64,000 bases of DNA from Streptomyces sp. NBC_01408 (lineage in GTDB: Bacteria; Actinomycetota; Actinomycetes; Streptomycetales; Streptomycetaceae). Under the pieces are notes generated by a model. It saw only the letters and a program-made list of their open reading frames with translations. It made no database searches and had not been told where the DNA came from. A program made the position numbers and the translations under genes. The stretch is taken from assembly GCF_026340255.1 (NCBI RefSeq), contig NZ_JAPEPJ010000003.1, positions 124,001 to 188,000 on the forward strand, written 5' to 3'. Below are positions 35,401 to 43,052 of the stretch, piece after piece; within the stretch, counting starts at the first letter, position 1, and every line of letters starts with the position of its first letter.

Positions 35401-36779
35401 GGGTCGGTGCCGTCACCGCCGGGGAGCCGGTTGGAGCCGAAGTAGTACTGGGTTCCGTCGGTGGTGGTGACCTTGAAGGCCTCGCCCTTCCAGGCGGAGT
35501 TGCGCTGGCCGGTCAGCCGCTCGATCTTCGTGCCGTCCTCGCCCTGGAGGCGGTACGTGCATGTGGTGTCGTCGCGGACGATCTGGCCCGCGTGGCCCGC
35601 CAGGGAGAGGGAGAGGATGTCGCCAGCCCAGCACTCGTCACCCGAGTCCTTGATGCCTGCGTCCTTGCAGCCCTTGTACGAACGGGAGATGGAGCCGGGG
35701 CTCCAGTCCCAGCCCTCGCCGATCGGGCCGGCCTGCGCGTTCGTGGATGCGGTGCGGCCGTCGATGGACGAGGAGTCGTATCCGAGGACGATGCTCGGTG
35801 CCGCTCCGGCGATGGCCGAGGGGACCTCGGCCGTGTAGCCGTAGGTGAAGTTCGCCGCGTTCGCCCCGGCCTGCCAGGAAGCGGACGGCAGCAGCGGGGT
35901 CGCCGTGAAGTCACCGCTGGCACCGGACGGGCCGGGCTCGACTGCCAGGGCCACGCTCTGCGGGGGCGCCAGCGGCACCTGGCCCGCACTCGGGGTACTG
36001 CCGGTGGACTGGGGCCCCAGTACGGAGACGGCAGGCGGCTTGGGTACGTCGACCTCGGCCACCAGGCGTCCGGAGCCGTCGCGCCGGGCGGCGACCGGGG
36101 TGCGCGTCGTGCAGCCGTCGGCCCCTGGGGTGGTCAGGGCACAGGCCGGAAGCTGGACCAGGCGGGCGCGGTCGGCCCAGTTGGCCCCGGCGGACCTGGC
36201 CCACTCGGAGACGTCGAAGCCGATCTTGACCTTGCCCGCCGGAGCGGCGGACGCGGCGTCGCTGAGGGAGACCAGGGCGCCGTTCACGCCGGCGGCCCGC
36301 GTCAGGGTCTCGTCCTTCACCTCGACGCGCAGCGCGCCCTCCGTGCTGCTGCTACCCGGAGCCGCTACGGAACCACCTATTGGCTTGTTTGCGATATTTC
36401 CTGGCGCAATCCAAATAGGTAGAGATCCAGCCTTGGCCAAATCGCCACCGGCAACGGCCGAGAGGGGTGATTGAGGGCCTTTCAGCACCACCGTCGCTTT
36501 ACCGGACGGGGCCCTTGTGTTCGAATCTGGCAGCCACTTCCGGCCGGTCGGCGCGGACTGGTCGGGCGGCCGCGCATCCGAGCCCTTCACCGGTTTGGCC
36601 TCCGGCAGCGGGGTGTTCGGCGGCACCCATACCGCGGGTGGCTTGGCAGCCGCCTGGACTGCCGGAAGGCCTAACCCGGAGAAGAGAACGGCGAATACGG
36701 AGACCGCCGCGACACGCGACCGGCCGGTGCGCGAGCGCGCGAAGAAGCCACCCCGACGAGACAACTGGATCCCCCCCAC
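29478..36779 (-). CDS. Secreted Rhs polymorphic toxin with HINT and nuclease-like tip
   Basis: This is a 2433-residue protein. Order: signal-like N-terminus (SRVAAVSVFAVLFSGLGLPA, to about residue 45), a beta-rich region, many YD/RHS repeats between about 1150 and 1850 (YDAFGRVV, YDGLGRVR, YDLLGRTV, YDPYGRAI), the Rhs core LGAREYDPTTGRFISPDP near 1917, a coiled Ala/Glu segment, and a HINT autoprotease at about 2161-2311 (CNSFPAGVRVLMADG to LVHNC). The last 120 residues are the toxin, with GREVDAVTSDALIQVKRTW resembling a PD-(D/E)xK nuclease core. HINT probably releases the tip. The start may be GTG 36779 or TTG 36764, the latter behind a GGGGGG run. Confidence 0.88.
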   Translation of the reverse strand: MGGIQLSRRGGFFARSRTGRSRVAAVSVFAVLFSGLGLPAVQAAAKPPAVWVPPNTPLPEAKPVKGSDARPPDQSAPTGRKWLPDSNTRAPSGKATVVLKGPQSPLSAVAGGDLAKAGSLPIWIAPGNIANKPIGGSVAAPGSSSTEGALRVEVKDETLTRAAGVNGALVSLSDAASAAPAGKVKIGFDVSEWARSAGANWADRARLVQLPACALTTPGADGCTTRTPVAARRDGSGRLVAEVDVPKPPAVSVLGPQSTGSTPSAGQVPLAPPQSVALAVEPGPSGASGDFTATPLLPSASWQAGANAANFTYGYTAEVPSAIAGAAPSIVLGYDSSSIDGRTASTNAQAGPIGEGWDWSPGSISRSYKGCKDAGIKDSGDECWAGDILSLSLAGHAGQIVRDDTTCTYRLQGEDGTKIERLTGQRNSAWKGEAFKVTTTDGTQYYFGSNRLPGGDGTDPEAKSVSTVPVYFNSGQDKCLGAQTPANGSWQQLGWQWNLDYVVDPHQNLITYRYEQESNHYGRGGGQNNGTGTSTLYQRGSYPTWIGYGQRLPDQIAAKGTAKTAAQVWLRTAERCLPSGAITCDPAQRTKANAKSWPDTPVDQECAATGQCLNLSPTYFSTKRLTKIDTEVFGTGGYRSVDSYALNQSFQDPGDGTSPTLWLDSVQRTATNARAAQTLPAVSFAPLQMPNRVDGLVRRPDGTDASAPRYYRPRIQAITTETGGRINVVYKTPECSRVNSTMPSSEDSNTMSCMPVKWYLPGQSYPDPVNDWFNKIVVQSVTQQDMVAGQVSTVTEYEYGGGIAWHRNDSESADAKTRTWDQFRGYATVTTKTGNGNEAEAPRTKSVATFLRGMDGDALSNGTKRNVSVSDTHGGSIKDEDVLSGFVRQSQTYDRDGGTVIADEVTTPWLGAITATRAQSGGMPPITARALNTAKVTSRAKLANGTWRTSERTSTYDNTLLSRPLQVDDRSDLSRPDQRLCTTFEYAAGPGGGLTQLASRTLVLSGACGQTPTTANTVGDTRAYFDNLPLGQSGATADQTGTEVLEKYDGAGKPVYRLNITSAYDVYGRITTTTNKVRKDAAHPDGAVTKTEYRALPNALPYEVTHTNPLGWKTVTTLDTGRALPMKTTDENGHVAERGYDAFGRVVAVWQPGQNRDTDPPVRKFSYAMNGTNAPSTVLSQTLMNDNAYIASYTIYDGLGRVRQTQAHTPSGVKGRMVTDAVFDSHGWQVKTSAPYYNDEKAPGAALFLPNGGVNPDSKIPAQTVSVFDGLGRSTASVFQSYGIEQWRSKTEYPGADEVRTIPPTGGYATASITNGTTSMLRQYKSNTPTGTYDETTYESNTQGQELRRKDPAGNEWTFAYDLLGRTVKTTDPDSGTATTVYDDSKNLVTATDARGKSATTVTDLLGRTVATFEGTAVDPAKQVGSFTYDTKALGKPATTTRYVGGASGNAYVSEVTGYDGGYRPLGTKITIPAVEKGLKGTYETTNTYDKYGQLKTTTLPAIAEAGLDKETLTFGSDIAGKFTSLGSKMGEQETRTPYVVDMRYDPYGRAIRTTVGGTGMQVVSTTDYDQATGRPIRSTLDKQTAATASVDVNDYTYNRVGQLTSISSTQDGAARDLQCFTTDYLGRLTQAWTDTGTATTAPQPSVRGIGGCANSGGPAVDGTGKPSVGGPAPYWQLYEYDKLGNRTKLVKKDVTGNAAKDTTVTQTFGADPNTPSSDPKTGGGTGGPHALLTSTETSTAGTKVTSYTYDATGNTASITSTPGTRTLDWNGQGKLDKITGTGESAGTSYLYDTGGNQLIRRDPGKTMLNLGTDQITLDTATGKVSDVRTYGAPGGLSITRTTTAGTSTLSYQSSDHHGTNGVQFDATDLAQVRRPADPFGNERGTQPAPGSWAGDKGFVGGTKEKETGFTLLGAREYDPTTGRFISPDPIIDAASPQQWNAYAYANNSPVNSSDPSGLLAFSCEGSSCSDEMRDADSRDVSIAGWAAGPGPQQVALNRANGEVVKAKKKRDELKSAVVDLIGDLIGYNDARDCFTKGDVMACINTALNAVPWGKLFKAIKVGIKAFQIYKELNKTYDAINAGERRAAQAMEAFTTAKKAEDEAAAAAAKVTKSAEEKAAKESAGDTAGTEAKATKGEADTAKGEAESGKGGDSDTSSTVTECNSFPAGVRVLMADGTKKSIEDVRDGDTVMATDPQTGETAPKTVTATITTPDDKDFTDLTLTDDANPRGPPAELTSTYHHPYWSESRNQWVDAGELKQGEHLRQPNGTTLTVTSVRNYPHAVTTHNLTVADLHTYYVLAGATPVLVHNCGGMKASDQVRDLVGQGKMREAADVHYEDQVRARTGGTSQMINGREVDAVTSDALIQVKRTWTAVNRPKNFLSKSTRNQIKATLSSADEMGVRAEFWFKYGVHRDVRSYIEGKGGIVRTGFGD

Positions 36780-36821
36780 AGGACACAGACAGGGGGCCCT
36801 TGCCGAACCGGCGGACCCCAG

Positions 36822-36853
36822 TTCGAACGCACCTTACGGATCACGCGTTCGAA
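36822..36853. promoter_or_regulatory. Inverted repeat upstream of rhs
   Basis: TTCGAACGC (36822-36830) and GCGTTCGAA (36845-36853) are exact inverted copies with a 14-bp spacer, 43 bp before the rhs start. This is either an operator or a 5'UTR hairpin. Confidence 0.4.
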
Positions 36854-36881
36854 AAATCACCGGATTCTCACATTCCTCTCA

Positions 36882-36897
36882 CGTGACTCATGTCACG
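36882..36897. promoter_or_regulatory. CRP-like box in the divergent rhs/LamG promoter region
   Basis: CGTGACTCATGTCACG is an exact palindrome with a 4-bp centre. It fits GTG-N6-GNCAC, which I recall as the Streptomyces Crp consensus. It lies between the divergent rhs and LamG genes and could control both. Confidence 0.45.
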
Positions 36898-36952
36898 CAT
36901 AGGACATCTCGTAATTCTGATGCCAAAAACGGCACGGGAATCTGACGAACTG

Positions 36953-36982
36953 TTGACACGATTGCAGGCGTGAAGGGAATGT
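36953..36982 (+). promoter_or_regulatory. Candidate promoter of the LamG/ricin gene
   Basis: A perfect -35 TTGACA (36953-36958) is followed after 18 bp by GAATGT (36977-36982). Transcription from here would begin near 36989, which supports the downstream TTG 37053 as start codon. Confidence 0.4.
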
Positions 36983-37052
36983 GCGCCTGTCGTCTGCCCG
37001 TGCGCAGCCCCAGGTCGCCGCTCACCGCACCCCTCACAGCGAGGAATCCACT

Positions 37053-40000
37053 TTGAGGCCGTTACTGCTCCGTCCATGGACCCTGAGACCCGGCATTTCC
37101 CTCCGACAGCGGGTCTCCGGCCTGTCGATGCTTCCTGTGACGGGCATCGCGGTGTTGTCCCTCGGCTCCGGCCTGCTGGCCACCCCGCCCGCGTTCGCCG
37201 CCGATGACCGCGGCCACGGCCCCGCAGGCAGTGCCTGGCCCGCGCCCCCGCCCAAACCCCCGCTCACGGAGCAGGACAAAGCCCTGCTCCACGCGCAGGA
37301 GCAGGCCAAGGCGAGCGGGAAACCGGTGCTCGTCAGCCACCTGACGACCGCGACCTCGCAGACCTTCGCCAACCCCAGCGGCTCACTGACCGTCGACTCG
37401 GCCTCGGCTGTCGAGCGGGTCAAGGGCACGGACGGCAGCTGGAAGCCGGTCGACGCCACCCTCCGCAGCAACCCTGACGGGTCCGTCGTACCCACCGCGG
37501 TCCCGTCCGCGCTCAGCCTCTCCGGCGGCGGCACCGGCCCGATGGCGACCATGACCACCGCAGACGGCAAGAAGCTGGCCGTCAAGGCTCCCTTCCCGCT
37601 GCCCAAGCCCACGCTCAACGGCAACAGCGCCCTCTACAGATCCGTGCTGCCGGACATCGACCTGGAGCTGAGCGCGAACAAGCTCGGCGGCTGGCGCCAG
37701 GTGCTGATCGTCCGTACGGCTCAGGCCGCGGCGAACCCGGCCCTGAAGAAGCTGAGGCTCGGAGTCGAGGCCGAGGGCCTGAACGTGAGCAGCGACGCCG
37801 CGGGCAACATCAGCGTGACCGACCACACCGGCCGGCCGCGGTTCTCCAGCCCGCCGTCGACCATGTGGGATTCGGCCACCGAGGCACCCTCGGCCGCCGC
37901 GAAGTCCGCCGCCGCAGCTACTCCGAAGTCCGCGGCCGCCTCAGAAGGGCAGTCGGTCCAGTCGACCCGGTCCAGCCCGGACGGCCCCGGAACAGACGCG
38001 ACCGTCGCGGACGTGGCCGTCACGGCGAACGCGCAGAGCATCGAACTCGTCCCCGACGCCACCCTCCTCAGCCGGGGCACCGGCCCCTGGTACATCGACC
38101 CTGGGGTCAACCCGGTCGCCGACAACAGCACCCAGGCCTGGTCCCAGGTCCAGGAGGCCTACCCGACGGCCAACGGGTTCAACAGCACCGAGTACGGACG
38201 GGACCAGCCCGCCGCCGGATACTGCGGATACAAGATCGGAAACCCTCCCTGCACGGGCATCGGCAAGACGCGGGCCTATTTCCAGATCGGAGTCAACTCC
38301 AGCCTCTACAACGCCGAGGTCATCAACGCGAACTTCCACGCGACCGTGGTCACCTCCTCCAGTCCGGACACGGTCACCTCGATGGGCCTGTACTCCACCA
38401 ACGCCATCGGCAGCCCCACCAGCTGGGAACGGCAGCCCTGCGACAAGAACTCGCACATGGGCGGGTGCACCAAGGTCGGTGGCATCAACATGTCCGGGAC
38501 CGGTGACATCCACTTCAACGTCAAGGACCTGATGGCGACCGCCATCAGACACCAGTGGCCGACGGTCACCCTGGGCCTGGCACCGGACAAGGAGGACGAC
38601 AAACTCCAGCGCCAGCGGTTCAACAACACCCCGCACATAGCCGTCGAGTACGACATCACCCCCACCGTCTGGTGGCCCCGCACCAGCCCCACTCCCGGGT
38701 TCGCCGGTACCGGCTCGTACGCGGAGTGCCAGACTCCGGGCACGGCGCAGCCCTGGGACAACCCCGGCTGGGTCGGCGCGAACAACAACATCACGCTGAC
38801 CACCAACACCTACTCGGCGACCGGAAGGCAGCTCTACACCGGCTTCCAGATCTGGGACGACGACAACAACGGCCAGAGCACGTTCCCCGGAACCGGCTGG
38901 AACGGAAGCTACGGTCCCGCGACTGTGGACGTCGGCCCGCTGACGGACGGCCACCAGTACGGCTGGACCGCCCGCACCACCGATGACACGCTCACCAGCA
39001 CCGAAACTCCCTGGTGCTACTTCCGCGTCGACCGCACCCCGCCCACCGCTTCCGTCACCTCCACCGACTTCCCCGCCTCCGGCACCATCGGCGCCCACCC
39101 CAAGCTGGTCGGTCAGGAAGGCACCTTCACCCTCACCGGCGCCGACCCGGCCCCTCCCGCCGGAGGCCGGAGCTCTGGCCTCGCCTGCGCCCGCTGGACC
39201 ACCGACCCCGTCAAGGCCGCCGCCGGCTGGAAGTGCACCGACACCGAAACCGGCGTCGTCCCCCTGACGGAAGGCAAGGCCACCATCAAGGTCACGCCCC
39301 CGCGCTGGGGCACCAACTTCGTCTACCTGCAGACGCAGGACAACGCGGGCAACATGTCCCAGCCCTACGTCTACAGCTACTACGCCCCGTCCGACCCCGA
39401 TGCGGGCAAAGCCGTATTCGGCGACGTCAACGGCGACCACAAACCCGACATTCTGCTGCCTGACACGGCCGGCGACCTCCGCAAGATCGCGGGAGGCGAG
39501 GACCCGTACAACGCGGCCAGGGCGGACATGAAGGCCGCTCCCGGCAGCACCGGCAACTGGAACAACATCCAGATCAGCCATCGCGGAAGCCTGGGCTACA
39601 AGGTGGTCGACGACCTCATAGCCCACCAGCCGAACCAGCCGAACCTCTACCTCTACACCAACGACAACAACGGCGGCTGGTTCGACGGCAAGGCACCCAG
39701 CACCGTGGGCAAACCGAGCCAGTGCGTCACCACCGCCGCCGTCACCATCGACTGCGCGGCCCACGGCTACGGCGGCGACTGGTCCAAGGTCACCCAGATC
39801 GCCGCCTTCGGCTCGGTCACCGGCGACAGCGGAACCAACCCGAACAACCTGCCCCGCACCTCCCTGCTGTTCGTCGAGAACGGTCGGCTCTGGCTCGGCA
39901 CCGCCGGCGACACTGACCAGCTCTCCACCCGGGCCGTCCTGCTCTCTGCCGACGACACCCGCTGGAACGACTACGACCTGATCGCGCCCGGTCGCGCCCA

Positions 40001-41399
40001 AGGCACCGACTTCCCGACCTTGTGGGCCCGCTCGAAGGCCGACGGCACCCTGCACGCCTTCTCCGTCAAGGGCACTGCCCAGGCACCCGACCTCACAGGC
40101 TTCACCGATCCCGCCGCCGGCCTGATCACCGGAAGGATCGACCCCAAGTCCTATCCCCGGGTCGGCTCCGACGGAGACACCTCGGGCGACGGCATCCCCG
40201 ACCTCTGGGCCGTCGACACCAACCAGCAACTCCTCGCCTTCCATGGCACGGGCACCGCGCCGAACGGCAGCTCCGCTCCGTACCCCGCCGTCACCGGCAT
40301 CGACCCCGCAGGCATCACACTGGGCAATCTCAACAGGCCCACCGCCCAGTGGAAGCTCACCGGCCGGAACTCCGCCGGTGCCACAGAAGACGCCGTCTCC
40401 AACAAGAACCCCGCCACCCCGGCCGGCATCTCCTGGCCCACCGAGACCATCGGCGGCCGCGAGACGCCCTACGCCGCGTTCAGCGGGCCCGGATCCACCA
40501 TCACAGCTACGAGGCCAGCCGTCGACACCCGTAAGAGTTTCACCATCAGTACCTGGGCCAAGGTCGACGGCAGCGGCGGTGTCGTCGCCAGCCAGGACGG
40601 CACCAGGAGCAGCGCGTTCTTCCTGTACGCCGACAGCGTCGCCTGGCGGTTCGCGCTGGCGCAGGGTGACACCGACGGCCTCGTCTACGACTGGTCCGTC
40701 GCCGCGGTCAACGACGCAGGCCGCTTCGTCCCCGGCGCCTGGACCCGCCTGACTGCGGTCTACAACGCCGACACCGGGCTGATGAGCCTGTACGTCAACG
40801 GCGTCCTCGCCAGCACCGGCCACCACCAAGCCGCCACCAGTCCCGCCCCGAGCGGCCCGCTCGTCCTGGGCCGGTTCAAGTCCGACGGACAGCCTGACTA
40901 CTTGGGCCCCGGCCTCACCGGAGGCGTGAGCAACCTCGCTGTCTACCCTTACGCCGCCTCCGTCACAGCGCCCGGCACCAGCGGCCCCATCGCGCTGACG
41001 GCCTCGGCCGCCCACTGCGCCGACAACGACCACAGCCGCACCGAGGACGGCAACAAGATCCAGATCGCCGACTGCAACGGCACCGGCGCCCAGAGTTTCC
41101 GGATCCGCGACGACGGCAGCGTCCAGGTCCAGGGCAAGTGCCTCAACGCAGTCAACGGCGGTACCGCGAACGGCACCCTCCTCGAGCTCATGACCTGCAA
41201 CGGCGGTACCGGCCAGCAGTTCCTCCCGCGAGCCGACAACAGCCTCTACAACCCCGTCTCGGGCCGCTGCGTCGACCTCGACCGCTTCAACACGACCACC
41301 GGAACCCAGCTCTGGCTCTACGACTGCAACCACAGCGACGCCCAACGCTGGACCATCCCCACCCTCGGCACGGCGCCCCTGCCCGTCCCCGCCCCGTAG
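37053..41399 (+). CDS. Large secreted LamG and ricin-lectin protein
   Basis: This 1448-residue exported protein has: an N-terminal signal with basic start and hydrophobic core (MLPVTGIAVLSLGSGLL, ending AFA near residue 50), a long beta-rich region, an FG-GAP-like repeat near 786 (FGDVNGDHKPDILLPD) and another GDTSGDGIPDLW, a LamG/concanavalin-like domain at about 1160-1310 (FTISTWAKVDGSGGVVASQD), and a C-terminal ricin-type beta-trefoil at about 1314-1440 with repeated CNG...Q-x-F/W units. No catalytic residues were recognised. It probably binds surface glycans. TTG 37053 follows GAGGA with 7-nt spacing. GTG 36981 would add 24 residues. Confidence 0.82.
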   Translation: MRPLLLRPWTLRPGISLRQRVSGLSMLPVTGIAVLSLGSGLLATPPAFAADDRGHGPAGSAWPAPPPKPPLTEQDKALLHAQEQAKASGKPVLVSHLTTATSQTFANPSGSLTVDSASAVERVKGTDGSWKPVDATLRSNPDGSVVPTAVPSALSLSGGGTGPMATMTTADGKKLAVKAPFPLPKPTLNGNSALYRSVLPDIDLELSANKLGGWRQVLIVRTAQAAANPALKKLRLGVEAEGLNVSSDAAGNISVTDHTGRPRFSSPPSTMWDSATEAPSAAAKSAAAATPKSAAASEGQSVQSTRSSPDGPGTDATVADVAVTANAQSIELVPDATLLSRGTGPWYIDPGVNPVADNSTQAWSQVQEAYPTANGFNSTEYGRDQPAAGYCGYKIGNPPCTGIGKTRAYFQIGVNSSLYNAEVINANFHATVVTSSSPDTVTSMGLYSTNAIGSPTSWERQPCDKNSHMGGCTKVGGINMSGTGDIHFNVKDLMATAIRHQWPTVTLGLAPDKEDDKLQRQRFNNTPHIAVEYDITPTVWWPRTSPTPGFAGTGSYAECQTPGTAQPWDNPGWVGANNNITLTTNTYSATGRQLYTGFQIWDDDNNGQSTFPGTGWNGSYGPATVDVGPLTDGHQYGWTARTTDDTLTSTETPWCYFRVDRTPPTASVTSTDFPASGTIGAHPKLVGQEGTFTLTGADPAPPAGGRSSGLACARWTTDPVKAAAGWKCTDTETGVVPLTEGKATIKVTPPRWGTNFVYLQTQDNAGNMSQPYVYSYYAPSDPDAGKAVFGDVNGDHKPDILLPDTAGDLRKIAGGEDPYNAARADMKAAPGSTGNWNNIQISHRGSLGYKVVDDLIAHQPNQPNLYLYTNDNNGGWFDGKAPSTVGKPSQCVTTAAVTIDCAAHGYGGDWSKVTQIAAFGSVTGDSGTNPNNLPRTSLLFVENGRLWLGTAGDTDQLSTRAVLLSADDTRWNDYDLIAPGRAQGTDFPTLWARSKADGTLHAFSVKGTAQAPDLTGFTDPAAGLITGRIDPKSYPRVGSDGDTSGDGIPDLWAVDTNQQLLAFHGTGTAPNGSSAPYPAVTGIDPAGITLGNLNRPTAQWKLTGRNSAGATEDAVSNKNPATPAGISWPTETIGGRETPYAAFSGPGSTITATRPAVDTRKSFTISTWAKVDGSGGVVASQDGTRSSAFFLYADSVAWRFALAQGDTDGLVYDWSVAAVNDAGRFVPGAWTRLTAVYNADTGLMSLYVNGVLASTGHHQAATSPAPSGPLVLGRFKSDGQPDYLGPGLTGGVSNLAVYPYAASVTAPGTSGPIALTASAAHCADNDHSRTEDGNKIQIADCNGTGAQSFRIRDDGSVQVQGKCLNAVNGGTANGTLLELMTCNGGTGQQFLPRADNSLYNPVSGRCVDLDRFNTTTGTQLWLYDCNHSDAQRWTIPTLGTAPLPVPAP

Positions 41400-41418
41400 A
41401 CAGCCACACCGTGCGCCG

Positions 41419-41452
41419 CCGGGCCGTCTCCCTGTTGCGGGAGGCGGCCCGG
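41419..41452. terminator. Bidirectional terminator hairpin
   Basis: CCGGGCCGTCTCCC (41419-41432) pairs with GGGAGGCGGCCCGG (41439-41452), 14 bp with one wobble and a 6-nt loop, between the convergent LamG and MerR genes. Confidence 0.65.
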
Positions 41453-41468
41453 ACCCACGGGGCCCCCG

Positions 41469-41846
41469 TCACCCGGCCCCGGCCCGCCCCTGTTGGGCTC
41501 GGTGGGCGCGGGCTGCGGTCATCAGGGTGTCGAGGGTGTCCCTGGTGCGCAGGAGGTCGGTGATGTGCGCCGAGAGGCGCTCGCGCTCCAGAGCCATGCG
41601 CTCCAGCGCGGAGTCGGAGTTCTCCTCGCTGGGCGCGTCGACGCAGGGCAGCAGTTCGGCGATGGTGCGGCTGGACAGGCCCGCGGCGTAGAGCCGCTGG
41701 ATGAACGCGACTCGCTCGGCCTCGTCGTTCGTGTAGTGCCGCTGCCCGCTGGGGCTGCGGGTGCTCGTGAGCAGCCCCTGCTCCTCGTAGTAGCGCACGG
41801 ACCGGACGCTGACTCCGGCCCGTGACGCGAGTTCGCCGATCCGCAC
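41469..41846 (-). CDS. MerR-family transcriptional regulator
   Basis: This 125-residue regulator has the MerR N-terminal winged helix MRIGELASRAGVSVRSVRYY, then EEQGLLTSTRSPSGQRHYTN and a C-terminal coiled coil (ALERERLSAHITDLLRTRDT). One Cys (LLPCVD) is present, not the paired cysteines of metal sensors. GTG 41846 follows GGAGG. It is divergent from the flavin oxidoreductase and probably controls it through the long-spacer promoter at 41881-41912. Confidence 0.9.
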   Translation of the reverse strand: MRIGELASRAGVSVRSVRYYEEQGLLTSTRSPSGQRHYTNDEAERVAFIQRLYAAGLSSRTIAELLPCVDAPSEENSDSALERMALERERLSAHITDLLRTRDTLDTLMTAARAHRAQQGRAGAG

Positions 41847-41880
41847 GGTGCCTCCAGGTTGTGGGCTGAGTCACAATATC

Positions 41881-41912
41881 TTGCCTCTGACGTCAGTGTC
41901 AGGTTCTAGCGT
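41881..41912 (+). promoter_or_regulatory. MerR-type promoter with 20-bp spacer
   Basis: TTGCCT (41881-41886) and TAGCGT (41907-41912) are 20 bp apart, longer than the usual 17 and typical of MerR-activated promoters. The spacer holds a dyad centred on CTGACGTCAG with outer arms CCT and AGG. Confidence 0.55.
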
Positions 41913-41962
41913 AGCCGCAGTGCCCGAGGCGCGGGCACTGCGGAACGCGAAGGAGTCCTGGC

Positions 41963-43036
41963 ATGACGACCCTCTTCACCGGATACCGGCTCGGTGACCT
42001 GACGCTGCCCAACCGGGTGGTCATGGCCCCGATGACCCGGGTCCGGGCCGCCGCCGGCGGCCTGGCGACCGCGTCGATGGCGGCCTACTACGCCCAGCGA
42101 GCCACGGCCGGGCTGATCGTGAGCGAGGGGGTGCAGCCGAGCGCGGTCGGGCAGTCCAACCCGGGTACACCGGGGCTGCACACCGACGCGCAGGTCGAGT
42201 CATGGCGCCCCGTGACCGCCGCCGTCCACGCCAACGGCGGACGGATCTTCGCCCAGCTCATGCACGGCGGCCGGGTATCGCATGCCGACACCACCGGTCT
42301 TCAGCCGGTCGGGCCCTCGGCCGTGCCCGCCGTCGGCGACGTGTTCACCCCGGGCGGGCCGCAGCCCGCTCCGACTCCGCGCGCGCTGGACACCGCCGAG
42401 GTGCCCGAGCACGCGCGGTCCTACGCCCGGGCCGCCCGCCGCGCCGTCGACGCGGGCTTCGACGGCGTGGAACTGCACGGCGCCAACGGCTACCTGATCT
42501 CGCAGTTCCTCTCCTCCAACGCCAACCTGCGCACGGACCGCTACGGAGGCCCGATCGGCAACCGGATCAGGTTCGCCGTCGAAGCGGCCGCCGCCACCGT
42601 CGAGGCCGTCGGCGGGGCCAGGACCGGCATCCGGCTCTCACCGGGCGCGAGGTTCTGGGGGGTCGAGGACGCCGACGTCCGCGAGCTCTACACCGCGCTG
42701 CTGACCGAGCTGGCACCCCTCGGGCTGGCGTACGTGCACCTCGAAGCCACCGCCGACGAAGAGGTGCTGGTCGCCCTGCGCCGGGCGTGGCCGGGCACCC
42801 TCGTCATGAACCCGGTGCTCCCGATGGGCCCGAAGCAGGCCGGCCGGGACGACGCCGACCACTGGCTCGGCCTGGGCGCCGATCTGATCAGCTTCGGCCG
42901 CGCCTTCCTCGCCAACCCCGACCTGGTCGAGCGGCTGCGGCGCGGGCTGCCGATCGCCCCCGCCGACGAGGCCACGTACTACCAGGGCGGCGACGCGGGC
43001 TACCTGACCTACTCGGCCCACCAGTACACGGCGTGA
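41963..43036 (+). CDS. Alkene reductase, Old Yellow Enzyme family
   Basis: This 357-residue FMN-dependent NAD(P)H:flavin oxidoreductase reduces activated C=C bonds and related electrophiles. Seen: LPNRVVMAPMTRVRA at the N-terminus, FAQLMHGGR, the substrate His/Asn pair in ELHGANGYLISQFL, RTDRYGGPIGNRIRF, and the C-terminal FMN phosphate site LISFGRAFLANPDLVERL. ATG 41963 is preceded by AAGGAG. Divergent MerR control suggests induction by an electrophile or drug. Confidence 0.92.
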   Translation: MTTLFTGYRLGDLTLPNRVVMAPMTRVRAAAGGLATASMAAYYAQRATAGLIVSEGVQPSAVGQSNPGTPGLHTDAQVESWRPVTAAVHANGGRIFAQLMHGGRVSHADTTGLQPVGPSAVPAVGDVFTPGGPQPAPTPRALDTAEVPEHARSYARAARRAVDAGFDGVELHGANGYLISQFLSSNANLRTDRYGGPIGNRIRFAVEAAAATVEAVGGARTGIRLSPGARFWGVEDADVRELYTALLTELAPLGLAYVHLEATADEEVLVALRRAWPGTLVMNPVLPMGPKQAGRDDADHWLGLGADLISFGRAFLANPDLVERLRRGLPIAPADEATYYQGGDAGYLTYSAHQYTA

Positions 43037-43052
43037 CCCGCGCCCCGTCCGG

